Part shown: positions 1 to 9,000 of the stretch, one piece after another | Layout: each line of letters starts with the position of its first letter | Position numbering within the stretch: the first letter of the stretch is position 1 | NCBI GenBank assembly: GCA_024195265.1 | Contig: JAJLRJ010000007.1 | Coordinates: forward strand, 12,177,828 to 12,241,827 | Length of the DNA stretch: 64,000 bases | From: Dendrophyllia cribrosa | Lineage: Eukaryota > Cnidaria > Anthozoa > Scleractinia > Dendrophylliidae | Direction of reading: 5' to 3' | Position numbers and translations under genes: made by a program | Notes under the pieces: generated by a model | What the model saw: the letters and a program-made list of their open reading frames with translations, nothing else | What the model was told of the DNA's origin: nothing | The model's database searches: none

Positions 1-583
1 GTTTTTCCACAGCAGCCCTTTCATCCTCCTTCAGTTGTTTTTCTGTCTCCTTCAATCTTTGCCTTTCTTCCCTTATTGATGCATTTTCTTCATAGACAAG
101 CTCTTCAGCGCTTGGGCCAAGGAATGCTTTTTTACTGTCTGTGAATGATTTAAGAAGGCCCGACCCATCTTGTTTGAAAATGGGAGTCTCGCCACCCTTT
201 GACCCAAAGGAAACTATTTTGCCAGAATTTGCTGGTTTTTTACCAAAACCAATTGGACCTAATTTCGGGATGTTTACTTTTGGAAACTTCCTTTTGATCC
301 AGGCCATGGCTTTATCGATTCTCTCTGCTTTTTCATTTCCATCCATGATGTCTCCAAGCAGAGGGACGGTGTCAGGATCACCTGGGAGACCACTTTGTTC
401 GTGAGGCATTGTATGCATTTCATGCTGCTCGCCGCCATGATATGGGGTGGATGTGCCGCCTGGTTGAAAGGGTGTTGTTGTGTCAACTTCTTGTTCGTCA
501 TCGTCGTCATCATCGTGGTCAATCCCCCAGTCTTCCCAGGGATTATCGGGCATATCTCCTGGATCATATCCGCCTTCAGCCAT
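1..583 (-). CDS. Partial Polinton protein with acidic N-terminus (runs off left edge)
   Basis: The ATG is at 583-581 and the frame stays open for 194 codons to base 1, so the gene continues beyond the window. The start is supported by a TATATA-rich box just upstream (about 586-600), of the type that precedes the other genes of this element. The N-terminus is rich in Gly, Asp and Pro, with a run of six Asp near residues 23-28. Then comes a Thr/Gly/His-rich stretch, a basic segment with Lys and Pro near residues 90-120, and a Glu/Lys/Arg-rich, probably helical region where the frame leaves the window. It is transcribed divergently from the capsid gene, with 42 bp between start codons. I do not recognise the family. 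A virion core or minor capsid role is possible from position only. Confidence 0.7.
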   Translation of the reverse strand, partial: MAEGGYDPGDMPDNPWEDWGIDHDDDDDDEQEVDTTTPFQPGGTSTPYHGGEQHEMHTMPHEQSGLPGDPDTVPLLGDIMDGNEKAERIDKAMAWIKRKFPKVNIPKLGPIGFGKKPANSGKIVSFGSKGGETPIFKQDGSGLLKSFTDSKKAFLGPSAEELVYEENASIREERQRLKETEKQLKEDERAAVEK

Positions 584-585
584 GA

Positions 586-625
586 TGATATATAAATATA
601 AATTTTAAAAACACAAATATATACC
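586..625. promoter_or_regulatory. Divergent A/T-rich promoter region between two Polinton genes
   Basis: Only 42 bp separate the divergent start codons at 583 (minus) and 626 (plus). A CAAATATATACC box at 614-625 touches the capsid ATG directly. Read on the minus strand, a TATATTTATATATC box lies just before the leftward ATG. These match the box found before the other genes of this element. Promoter function is inferred from recurrence and position. Confidence 0.6.
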
Positions 626-1876
626 ATGGCTGTGCAACCGAATCTACGTCCATCTCACAAGGAAAAGACACTGGGCTCCATGAAGGCAGAGCGAACCGTC
701 AAGCGCATCACATTCAACCCATCTGTGGCCAATCCCGGCGAGACACTGTACGTCTCGGTGCCCAAGCTGGGCGAGCACGCTGTCATTGTGCCCGGCTCAC
801 TTGCACTGGTGTTCAACATCAATCTCTCCGGCGGCCATGTAAACAACTATCTCGTACAAAATGTTTCTCGGGCCTTGGTGGACAAGTTCGTTGTAAAGTT
901 TGCCTCCACCACCGTCCAGGACACGTTTGGGTACGACATCTACAAAATCTTCGAAGACCTATTCAAATCAGCCGATGAGCGGGACGACATGATTATGGAG
1001 GGCATCCAGAGTGTGGATTTGTGTAAGATCCGCTCTGGTGCTGGCGACAAGAAGACCTCTGGTGTGGATGCAGAGAACAAGCTGGAGAGAATATACAAGA
1101 ATAAGTATCGCATCAAGCTGGATCACCAAATCTTAACTGACCACGGTGTTATATACCCTCAAGCGTTATATAACGATCTGACCTTCGAACTAACCCTCGC
1201 CCACGCAGCCCAAGTTGTACGGGGCTCAGACACAAGCAAGCTCGTGTATAAGTTGGAAAACCTCCAGCTGGAGTATGAGACGATCAGAAGTAAGAGCCTG
1301 GCCGACGAGGCAACGAGTACTTACACCAGTGGCAATGAGTTCGCTTATGACTACGTAATGCAAAATCGGGTGTATCCCTTCATAAAAGGCGTTGACACTC
1401 GGCTGGATTTTCGGATTAACCCACAGAGCCGGTCTCTCAAGGGCATCCTCTTGCTGTTCATCAATCCCTATGCAGCGGGTGCTAGGGACTCTGAGAACTA
1501 TTTCAATCCCGACATCACCAAAGTGAAGGTCACAGTCAACGGTGACCCAAGAAGGGTCTACGGCGAAGGCATCAATGACACTGACATGTGGAGTGAAATA
1601 AAACGACACTTTAACCCATACACGGGCGGCAGGCCTAACATGAACTTGAACAAATATCTCACAGACAACAAGTTTGGTCTTTGGATTGACCTGCGGTCCA
1701 TGGCTGGCACAGCCATGCACGGCAGCGGCCAACGGCTCGTCAACACACAGGATGGCGTGCAACTCGAGATCGAACGAAACGGCACAGGCTCGGGAACTGC
1801 AAACTGCTACATCTTCACCATCTCTGACTCACAGATGAACATCATGGGCAGGCAGCTGGAATCTGTACAGTTCTAG
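626..1876 (+). CDS. Polinton major capsid protein (double jelly-roll, F54H12.2-like)
   Basis: This 416-aa protein resembles the family often annotated as uncharacterised protein F54H12.2-like, which I take to be the Polinton/adintovirus hexon-type major capsid protein. Family members are predicted to fold as two jelly rolls and form trimeric capsomers. Visible here are a basic N-terminal tail, beta-rich stretches with many alternating hydrophobic residues, a conserved-looking Asn-Pro-Tyr near residue 285, and a C-terminal end without membrane segments. Length suits the family. The ATG directly follows the CAAATATATACC box, which supports this start. The frame is intact, unlike the ATPase and polymerase of the same element. 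The role in building an icosahedral shell is family knowledge; the assignment rests on recognition of overall sequence character and gene context. Confidence 0.85.
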   Translation: MAVQPNLRPSHKEKTLGSMKAERTVKRITFNPSVANPGETLYVSVPKLGEHAVIVPGSLALVFNINLSGGHVNNYLVQNVSRALVDKFVVKFASTTVQDTFGYDIYKIFEDLFKSADERDDMIMEGIQSVDLCKIRSGAGDKKTSGVDAENKLERIYKNKYRIKLDHQILTDHGVIYPQALYNDLTFELTLAHAAQVVRGSDTSKLVYKLENLQLEYETIRSKSLADEATSTYTSGNEFAYDYVMQNRVYPFIKGVDTRLDFRINPQSRSLKGILLLFINPYAAGARDSENYFNPDITKVKVTVNGDPRRVYGEGINDTDMWSEIKRHFNPYTGGRPNMNLNKYLTDNKFGLWIDLRSMAGTAMHGSGQRLVNTQDGVQLEIERNGTGSGTANCYIFTISDSQMNIMGRQLESVQF

Positions 1877-1893
1877 GTAAACACACGCTTACG

Positions 1894-1907
1894 CACATAT
1901 ATATACC
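1894..1907 (+). promoter_or_regulatory. CATATATATACC-type box before the ATPase gene
   Basis: The box CACATATATATACC ends 9 bases before the ATG at 1,917 and not close to the ATG at 2,053 or 2,062. It is the strongest sign that transcription and translation of the ATPase locus start at 1,917. Confidence 0.55.
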
Positions 1908-1916
1908 ACAAGCCCC

Positions 1917-2111
1917 ATGGCCACAAACAACAAGATCAACTTCTATTCCAAACCGGCTCCTCTGCCATCCACAAGACCCCTGTCACACAATGAAATACAA
2001 AGACTTCTGGCAAAGACCCCCTCCCCGCCAGTTAACAAACCAACTAATATAGGTGTTGGTTATGGACCCAAGAAAGCTGCCATTCAATGCACTAATCGTG
2101 GGCCCCACTAA
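1917..2111 (+). CDS. N-terminal piece of the ATPase locus, ends by frameshift
   Basis: A 64-aa frame begins at the ATG served by the promoter box at 1,894-1,907. It overlaps the ATPase frame by 59 bases in another phase. It is Pro-rich and basic, and near residues 48-54 it reads GYGPKK, which parallels the DPRK residues of the overlapping ATPase frame. After the AAGAAAG tract at 2,070-2,076 the translation becomes unrelated and stops at 2,111. The simplest reading is one gene with a single-base insertion in that tract. A separate small overlapping protein, or programmed frameshifting, is less likely but not excluded. Confidence 0.55.
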   Translation: MATNNKINFYSKPAPLPSTRPLSHNEIQRLLAKTPSPPVNKPTNIGVGYGPKKAAIQCTNRGPH

Positions 2112-2661
2112 CTCTGGCAAAACACAGTATCTTCTCTCCCAACTGCGAGGGGCCTTTAGGGGTTGTTTTGATTACATCGTTTTATTCTGCCCCACATTTG
2201 TTAAGAACAAGACATACGATGGCTTTGTGGACCGCGATCCACACATCTTCGTGATTGTATGCCAACAGCACGAAATCGAAGACTGGTTGAAGCTGGCGAG
2301 CTTCTTGTTCACATCCACCAATTCTTTATTCATTCTCGATGACTGCGTCGCCTCCAAAGATGTCAAAGGCCGCACGGGCCAGCTGGTCAATCTGGGGTTC
2401 AGCGCAAGGCATGACGGCATATCCGTGTGGGTCTTGACCCAGCAGAACACCAGCATTGCAAAGCCATATCGCGACAACATTGCAGCGATCGTGCTCTTTT
2501 ACACGCCATCCAGCAAGACAACCAAAGCCATATTCGAAGATTATGCCGGCGAGCTCTCCCATGAGGAGTACAAAGAGTTTATCGCAAGGCTCAAATCCCG
2601 CAAGTTCTCCCACCTGGTTTTCTCTCTTAGGCACCCGTATGGAATTGAGTACAAGATTTAA
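2053..2661 (+). CDS. Polinton genome-packaging ATPase (FtsK/HerA type)
   Basis: This 202-aa P-loop ATPase pumps DNA into the capsid in this virus class. The Walker A motif GPTNSGKT lies near residues 17-24. A Walker B-like hydrophobic strand ending in Asp-Asp (LFILDD) lies near residues 93-98. Further on come the family-typical stretches VKGRTGQL, GFSARHDGISVWVLTQQ and the C-terminal HPYGIEY. It sits between capsid and small virion genes, the usual Polinton position. The true start is uncertain: this frame opens at 2,053 or 2,062, but the promoter-like box is before the ATG at 1,917, whose frame joins this one only across a one-base break at about 2,070-2,076. The catalytic core is complete downstream of the break. 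Confidence 0.88.
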   Translation: MLVMDPRKLPFNALIVGPTNSGKTQYLLSQLRGAFRGCFDYIVLFCPTFVKNKTYDGFVDRDPHIFVIVCQQHEIEDWLKLASFLFTSTNSLFILDDCVASKDVKGRTGQLVNLGFSARHDGISVWVLTQQNTSIAKPYRDNIAAIVLFYTPSSKTTKAIFEDYAGELSHEEYKEFIARLKSRKFSHLVFSLRHPYGIEYKI

Positions 2662-2676
2662 ACACACATATATACC

Positions 2677-2916
2677 ATGAATGTGCCAACCAGTCTTCAC
2701 AAGCTCACTGTGCTTTCACAGCTTTTGGATGAATTTCACAACCAAACACGCCAGGCGCAAAACAAAATTACCAAAGCCGCTGGTGAGGAAGATCTGCGCC
2801 TCATGCTTCTGGCTAGATATCCCTTGCGGTTGAATTCTATGCCAGATACCATGGCGGGGCTTATACGAGAGCTTGAAACCCTTTTGCCAGACATCAAGAG
2901 AATTATTGAAAAATAA
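2677..2916 (+). CDS. Small Polinton protein, 79 aa, unknown function
   Basis: The ATG directly follows the box CACACATATATACC (2,663-2,676), so the start is well supported. The protein is largely helical in character, with regular Leu spacing and mixed charge, and lacks Cys and membrane segments. It lies 15 bp after the ATPase stop and 22 bp before the next ATG. I do not recognise the family. From the neighbours it may be a virion or assembly factor, but the sequence itself does not show this. Confidence 0.6.
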   Translation: MNVPTSLHKLTVLSQLLDEFHNQTRQAQNKITKAAGEEDLRLMLLARYPLRLNSMPDTMAGLIRELETLLPDIKRIIEK

Positions 2917-2938
2917 AAAACACATATGTATACCCCTG

Positions 2939-3556
2939 ATGGCTGAAGCGGCTGAAGACCAGGTCGTTCTTGACGAAGTAATGCAGATGCTGGAGGCCAC
3001 CCCTGGTGCCGCACCTCCCACAGGGCTTGGTGACAATGACATTCCTGCCAAACGTGAGAAGCTGGCAATCCTTGTCTCTACAGGCAAGACTAAAGAAGCT
3101 ATCGGCGTGCAGCTCACACACGATCATGTCAAGCGGTTGTCAGACAAGGACGTTGACAAGTACTGCAAACGGTACGAGGCCTACGTTGGCAACAAGACAA
3201 CCGAATCCCTAGTTGATTCTGGCATCATGCTCGTGACCAAAGGCGTTGGCATGGTGGTCCCGGTTGATGATGTGGCGGAATTGCAGAAAGAACTCAAGAA
3301 CGACTGCATAATCAACCAGGAGCTGTCAAATCTTGCTGGGGCTATTGCCGTGCGATGCGGGCGATTGCTGGCGCTTGCCGATGCTGCTCTCATCACAACA
3401 AAACACATCAAGTTTGAACGAGAACCTGATCACAAGCCTGATTTGATAGAATTGGAACCACCAGCCACACATCCAACCAGGGACAGTGAAGGCTATTCAC
3501 TTGAGGGCCTTGATGAAGTTGGGTTGGGACCTGTGGCGACCTCACAGGAACCTTGA
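2939..3556 (+). CDS. Polinton accessory protein, 205 aa, unknown function
   Basis: The start chosen is the ATG at 2,939, four bases after the box CACATATGTATACC (2,921-2,934). An in-frame upstream ATG at 2,873 would overlap the preceding gene. The protein begins with an acidic, Ala-rich stretch, then a Lys-rich region around residues 38-85. A conserved-looking Gly-Ile-Met-Leu-Val-Thr-Lys-Gly segment follows near residues 95-102, then a helical region with a hydrophobic Leu/Ala stretch near residues 130-155, and an acidic Pro-rich tail. No catalytic motif or signal peptide is visible. It belongs to the rightward block of small genes between ATPase and integrase. Function is unknown to me. Confidence 0.65.
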   Translation: MAEAAEDQVVLDEVMQMLEATPGAAPPTGLGDNDIPAKREKLAILVSTGKTKEAIGVQLTHDHVKRLSDKDVDKYCKRYEAYVGNKTTESLVDSGIMLVTKGVGMVVPVDDVAELQKELKNDCIINQELSNLAGAIAVRCGRLLALADAALITTKHIKFEREPDHKPDLIELEPPATHPTRDSEGYSLEGLDEVGLGPVATSQEP

Positions 3557-3626
3557 AGAAACCTGACTGGAACCTAGCAGCAACCTGGTACATCTTGTAA
3601 AAATAAAAAAATCACATATATACAGG

Positions 3627-4103
3627 ATGGCCACACCACTCGAAACGATCCCTGAAGAAACTCCAACTCCAACTCCAACTCCTGCCCGGGTTACCTCTGA
3701 GGCTCCAAAAACAAAGCCTGCAACAGAAAAGAACCCTGGTCGTGTTGCTTCTGGCAAAAGGCTTGCAGAACGCAACCGCATGGCTCGGGAAGCAAAGAAA
3801 AAGGCGCAAGCAGAAAAGCCTGCACCATCATCAAGTGGGACAACAAGTGACACACCAAGCGGAACAACAAGTGACACACCAAGTGACAGCAACAGCAACT
3901 CAATCGTTTATATTCTGGGGGTTGGTGGGTTGATTGTCTCTGCTGCTGGTGTTTATTACCAGCGCGAAGCCATAATGCAAAGGCTTGGGCGCAAATCAAA
4001 CACACCACCAGCAAACACCCCCACGCCAGCCCCCACTGCAACACCACCAGCAACACCCCCATCTCGAATTCCGGTAAGACAAGGAATTAAAAAAATGGAA
4101 TAA
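3627..4103 (+). CDS. Polinton single-pass membrane protein, 158 aa
   Basis: The ATG follows the box CACATATATACAGG (3,613-3,626). Residues 1-90 are low-complexity: Thr-Pro repeats, then a Lys/Arg/Ala-rich segment, then Ser/Thr repeats. One hydrophobic segment at about residues 92-110 should span a membrane. A short basic stretch and a Pro/Thr-rich tail follow. There is no N-terminal signal peptide. This layout would suit a virion or host-membrane anchor, but no family is recognised. The Pro/Thr coding repeats make spurious frames on the other strand. Confidence 0.65.
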   Translation: MATPLETIPEETPTPTPTPARVTSEAPKTKPATEKNPGRVASGKRLAERNRMAREAKKKAQAEKPAPSSSGTTSDTPSGTTSDTPSDSNSNSIVYILGVGGLIVSAAGVYYQREAIMQRLGRKSNTPPANTPTPAPTATPPATPPSRIPVRQGIKKME

Positions 4104-4133
4104 AAAAAAACATATGTATACTGGACACAAACC

Positions 4134-4355
4134 ATGTCTGATAACAAGCTTGTGAAGTCTATCCTCGACGCCGCAACAATCACTGGCCTTGTCGCTGGTA
4201 TTGGTTGGATTGGTAAAAAGACAATCAAAGAAAACTTAACCGCTGACCCCAGTGCAAGCTTAATGAATTACGTCAAGTTCACAGCCGTCATGGCCGGCAC
4301 CATCGCGCTGAAGAAATATCTCGAGGACCAGAAAATCCTCCCAGACAACTTGTAA
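4134..4355 (+). CDS. Polinton small membrane protein, 73 aa
   Basis: The ATG lies 12 bases after the box CATATGTATAC (4,111-4,121). Two moderately hydrophobic Gly/Ala-rich stretches, around residues 10-26 and 45-60, could be short membrane helices. They are separated by a Lys-rich polar loop, and the C-terminal tail is charged. Small two-helix proteins of this type are common among the virion genes of this element class. No specific function can be assigned. Confidence 0.6.
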   Translation: MSDNKLVKSILDAATITGLVAGIGWIGKKTIKENLTADPSASLMNYVKFTAVMAGTIALKKYLEDQKILPDNL

Positions 4356-4372
4356 AACCATATGTATACACA

Positions 4373-4810
4373 ATGGCTTCGATTGCAATAATGGCCCTTG
4401 GCGCTGTTCTCAATGCGGCCGCTTTCACGGGTGGTAATTATCTCGCTAGATATCTGTCTGGTGATAACGGCAAGGCTGCAATGGATGAGAAAATCCGACA
4501 TGACCACGCCCTTGAACAATACCAAGCGGCTTACGCCAAATACCAGAAGGACCGCACCAAGCTCCTCGACTGGATTGCAGCCAACGATCGGAAGGAACAC
4601 CAAGCTAGCAAAAACTTCCAAACCACTGACCAAGCCCTGGTCTTGTATAACCAGATGCACCAAACGCAGCCAGATAAACAAATCAAAGACTACAAAGAGC
4701 CTGTCTTCTCGGACTTCTATAAGCCCAGCACACAACAGAAGAATGGCGAACTTGCGTTCATTGGAGGCATCCTGCTTGCGGGTGGGTATGTGGCTTATCG
4801 CTTTCTTTAA
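4373..4810 (+). CDS. Polinton membrane protein with terminal hydrophobic segments, 145 aa
   Basis: The ATG follows the box CATATGTATACA (4,359-4,370) by two bases. Residues 3-20 are hydrophobic and Ala/Gly-rich. Residues 35-115 are polar, Lys/Gln/Asp/Tyr-rich and probably a long helix. Residues 125-145 form a second hydrophobic Gly-rich segment that ends the protein. With both ends in a membrane the middle would form a loop or bridge. It is 17 bp after the preceding stop. I do not recognise a named family. A virion membrane or vertex role is only inference. Confidence 0.62.
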   Translation: MASIAIMALGAVLNAAAFTGGNYLARYLSGDNGKAAMDEKIRHDHALEQYQAAYAKYQKDRTKLLDWIAANDRKEHQASKNFQTTDQALVLYNQMHQTQPDKQIKDYKEPVFSDFYKPSTQQKNGELAFIGGILLAGGYVAYRFL

Positions 4811-4839
4811 AAAAAATTTAAAAACCTATATATACCACA

Positions 4840-5079
4840 ATGAATTCCCCAGCAATCTCCCAGCTGCCGCTGAACTTACGCATTGCTCTCAAGATGGGCA
4901 AAGAAAACATCGAAGAAACGATGGGGCACTATGATGAAAAGATTGAAAGAAATGTAAAGATTGCAAAGGACGAAAATGTGTCTCGATTGAAAAAACACTA
5001 CGCTATCAAAGCTTTACAATCAGATACAGCTGTCCGTGACTATCTCTTTGAACTGCTGGAGAAAGCAAATGAGCTTTAA
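4840..5079 (+). CDS. Small Polinton protein, 79 aa, helical and charged
   Basis: The ATG follows the box CTATATATACCACA (4,826-4,839). The protein is rich in Lys, Glu and Ala/Leu, has no membrane segment, and is probably all helical. It ends 18 bp before the integrase start. No family is recognised. It might be a DNA-binding or structural helper given its basic helices, but no motif proves this. Confidence 0.55.
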   Translation: MNSPAISQLPLNLRIALKMGKENIEETMGHYDEKIERNVKIAKDENVSRLKKHYAIKALQSDTAVRDYLFELLEKANEL

Positions 5080-5097
5080 ACTTTCAATACATAATAT

Positions 5098-6087
5098 ATG
5101 GAGACCAAACTCTTAAAAATCTATTACAGCCCGAAAGGATATTGGAAAGGTCTTGCCGCTGTGAAAAAGCTAGCTGCAGCGGCCAAGGTCTCTGATGATG
5201 TCGCAAAGAAATGGCTGATCAAACAAGCCCTCTGGCAAGTTTACCTCCCGGCGCCACGCGCTATCCCTCGTCCCAAGTTTGATGTCTCATCACCCAATGC
5301 AGTACATCAAGCAGATCTTCTCTTCCTGCCCCACGACAAACTTCCACGCGGGAGAAAGATTTACAAATACGCATTAACCGTGGTGGATGTGGCAAGCCGT
5401 TACAAAGCAGCAGAGCCCCTGATTTCGAAAGAGTCTGAAGAAGTCTCAAGGGCTTTTGCACGGATTTACAGACGTGGGCCTTTGAAATGGCCGCAACTCT
5501 TGCAAGTTGACCCTGGGAAAGAGTTTATGGGTGCTGTGACAAAAGAGATGGGGGACAACAAAACAACCATTCGTCGTGGTCGGGTTGATATCCACAGAGA
5601 CCAAGCAATTGTGGAGAGATTCAACCGAACCCTGGCTGAAAGGCTGTTTGGTTATCAGTATGCCGTTGAAATGAATATGCCCTCTGGCCGGTCGACTGCT
5701 TGGGTCAAAAGACTGCCAGATGTTGTCTCGGCCTTGAACAATGAAGTAACAAGACTCACTGGCAAGAAGCCAAAGGATGCAATCAAAGAGAAAGCAATAT
5801 CATCCAAGCCTGCGACTCCATATGCTAGGCCTGTTAGGGTGAAAGAGAAGAAGCTCCCACCACGGGTGAGTGTTAGATATCTTTATTACCCCGGTGAACT
5901 GGAAGGGGGTGGGAGGCGTGCGACTGATCCCATCTGGTCTTTGAAGGTCTACAACATTGAGAAGGTTGTCACCAAACCAGATGCGCCTGTCGTGTATTAT
6001 CTCTACGACGGCCCTAAGAGAGAGTTTGTTCGTGAGGAGTTGATGGTTGTGCCACCGGGCACTCAGTTGCCCCCAGCTGGGTTGTGA
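5098..6087 (+). CDS. Polinton retroviral-type (rve) integrase
   Basis: This 329-aa integrase inserts the element DNA into the host genome by strand transfer, as in Polintons. The RNase H-fold core is clear. The catalytic triad is Asp73 (HQADLLFL), Asp138 (QVDPGKEF) and Glu173 (AIVERFNRTL), with 34 residues between the last two. The N-terminal 60 residues lack an obvious His2Cys2 zinc knuckle. The C-terminal third (from about residue 245) is basic and Pro-rich, with YYPGELEGG and WSLKVYNIEKV stretches that look like a small beta-barrel or chromo-type domain. The start follows a degenerate TACATAATAT box. The frame is complete. It overlaps the convergent polymerase gene by 25 bp at its 3-prime end. 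Confidence 0.92.
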   Translation: METKLLKIYYSPKGYWKGLAAVKKLAAAAKVSDDVAKKWLIKQALWQVYLPAPRAIPRPKFDVSSPNAVHQADLLFLPHDKLPRGRKIYKYALTVVDVASRYKAAEPLISKESEEVSRAFARIYRRGPLKWPQLLQVDPGKEFMGAVTKEMGDNKTTIRRGRVDIHRDQAIVERFNRTLAERLFGYQYAVEMNMPSGRSTAWVKRLPDVVSALNNEVTRLTGKKPKDAIKEKAISSKPATPYARPVRVKEKKLPPRVSVRYLYYPGELEGGGRRATDPIWSLKVYNIEKVVTKPDAPVVYYLYDGPKREFVREELMVVPPGTQLPPAGL

Positions 6088-9000
6088 AACTCGATTGGTT
6101 CTGTGTGGATGCCGTCTGGCAGCACCCAACGCTTGTCGTAATAAGCAGAGAGGCCCAGCTTGTGCTGCTCGTAAGTGAACATGGCACCGTTGTGCATTCG
6201 GAAGCCCCTGTTGGTGGCCATGTCCCTGCCTCCCTCGAGGGCTCTTTCGTACCTTTCCCAGCGAAGCTCGTTCTGCTTCTTGTTGACGCCCTTGGAGGAC
6301 ATCTTGGCCTCACCGCTAGCCTCGTTTTCGACATAATAACACTTGCTGCACAGGGCGATGGCCCGTGTGCCTTCCTTCTCAAGCTTGAACAAGCCAGGCT
6401 CTCTGCCACTCCACTTGTCCCACGCCAACCAATTCTTGTTCTCCACCTCAAACTGGGCGCGAAGTTCAGGACGAACGGCCTCTTCCAGAGTGTCGTGAGC
6501 AAGAGCGAAGTACATGCTGTCCGTGTCCATCTGGATGAGCTCGAAGTCGCGCCTGTCGATGAAGTAATCTAGGAAGTCGTAATAGAACTCCAACATGCGA
6601 AGCTTGGCAAGTTGATACACAACAATGCCCACTTGAAAGGGACGGTCGATTGTGACCTTTTGCTTGCGCAGCTCGATCTTGTAAGCAGCTCCAATCTCTT
6701 CGAGGTCATCGAACAAGGGTGAGCGGAGATGCTTGTCGACCTCGTCCTCGTCAATTGTGTACAACGTTCTTGTCTGGCGCTCCACGGCTTCGATGAACTT
6801 GCCGTAAGCGCTGTTGCCAAGGAGCTTGAACACTTCAGCAAGCAGGGCCTTATCCTTGTCAGCGTCGCCTTTTCTTTCGATTGTTGGCGACCTCGCGAAC
6901 GAACCAGTCGAAGAGCTTTTGGGACATGTAATCGATTGTGCGGTAGACTGCGGTGATCTTGAGCCCGAGGTTGAGATACCACTTCAAGAGGGGGGCGTAG
7001 ATCAGCATCTTTTTCGCTGATAACACACCCAGAAGCTTTTTCTGGTCGGGAAAGCGGGTTCGGCCACTTTCTTGGAGGTAATCGTGCATATGCTGTGGAA
7101 CAAATTCGTCAGGCACTGCTTGGTTGATGAAGAGCGGGGGAAACTCTTCGAACTGCTCCCACAACTCTTGGGGGACTTCGATGTCCACTTCAGCAAACCC
7201 GAACCAGCCGCCTATATACAGCCTCAGATTCATTTCAAGATCTCTAGCCGCCTGCAGCGGGTCATCGTAATGCACAACCTTCTCTTTACCACAGGGCATC
7301 TTCTGCAGCATCGTGCTTGGGTAAAGGGAGTTAGCATCGAACCCCACAATCCGTTTCGTGATGCGCGCTAAGGCGCCGTATTCGTGAGAACGTATGCGGG
7401 TTTCACCTCGCACGTGTTTGCGGGTGAAGACCAGGCTTGGCCCGCCAACCACAGCCCCCTTCAGCATTGCGTACGCTTCTGGGCCGGGAGCGTATAGGGC
7501 TGGAGCCTTACGCCATCTCAATGAACCTCGCAAGACGTATTGCATTGATACTCCTGGCAAGGAGACCGCGTCTTTGAAGATGTCAACTCCGAGACCTGTG
7601 TAAAAGCCCTTCATCGTTTGGAGAGCTTCGAGGAATGGAGCCACGTCGAGATTGTTATAATGCTCAAGCCAGTCTCCGAATGTCTTCATACCTTTCTCGT
7701 GGAAGATGCGATTGCATTCTTCGTGCTCCTCGCGAGAAAGAACGAAGGCCTTTTTGAGTTGTGAGTACCAGCACTCGTATGGAGGAAGCCCCGGGAAATC
7801 CAGCTTGTTAGCGCTGTCAAACCACTCGTATGGAAGCCAGGACTTGGTCTGTGTCGCTCCATACGTCTTGACCCACTTGTCGTACGTGATGCCTGGGGCC
7901 AAATAATTCATGATGTCCAAGAACTTGTAGCTGGGGGTGTTGATGAACATGATGCGCCCCTCTTTCTCCGCGGCGAAGACCTCGTTCTCGCCAGCGAGAT
8001 GAGTAACAAAGTACTTGCGGATAAGCTTGAGATCGTAATGGCCTGAGTTGAAGCCGACCACAGGCACTTGGTTGCACCATTTGTCGATGAGCGCCAGTCG
8101 CTTCTCAGGAAGATTCTCAAGGTCTGGGGGCATGTATTTTACAGCCACGTCTTCTCGGATGGCTGCGGCCCGCCGCTCCAGGGAGGCATAAAACAGCCTG
8201 ATAAGCTCGTCAGGATCTTTGGAGCAAAGGTACTCAGGCTCAGGGTTCAACGTGTCGGCAATGGAGACTGAGATTGGCACATGCTCGCTTTCATAAGAGA
8301 GATCGTGTGTCGGACGAGCTGCCTTGGTCTTGTCCTGGTACGCTTCGAAGTCATAAACGATCGCGTGGGGATATGTTTTGTTTATTTTCTGTGGGCAACG
8401 AGCATTCCACCAGGGGGCAGGCCGTTCATGCTCCCACCTTTCCACCACGGTGTATCCGGCGTCTCGAAGAAACTGAGTTCGTTGCAGAGTCTTTTGGTAA
8501 GCAATCGTCCTTGTGATTGTGTTGCCCCTTCGGTCAACATGAATCGCTTCGTCCCTCGTTCCCTCGGGGTAACATTCCACACAACCGTGCCAGTGACAGC
8601 CGTGGAACTGAAAAACTGTCTTGCTTTCTGGGTGATAGCCATCGACTGGAGCCCCACAGATATAACTCTCACCGCCATGCCCGCATCTGTGATGGTGGAT
8701 GTGAATACCGGCCTGTTTCGCCTCCCACTCCAGCCAGCACACACCCTTGACACCGAAACCTCCTTCTGGGTAAAAAAGGCTTTCTCAAAAGCTGACTCCG
8801 GAGGGAGGATACGTTTCCCGGGGCAGTCGATTTTGGTTTGGCCACGAGTACACGTCTTGGAGTGGCGCTTCAAGTTATCAGCCCGGGTGAACCTCCCACC
8901 GCACTCGCCACAAGTGTAATTGTTTGTGACTTTATTGATATTGGTGATCAAGAAGGAGTGGCCCTCATGAATACCGACAGTCATGGTTGGAGTGCCCACC

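Noticed and set aside
626..2916. Minus-strand frames across the capsid and ATPase genes
   Set aside because: They are shadows of strongly coding plus-strand genes and lack the promoter-like box.
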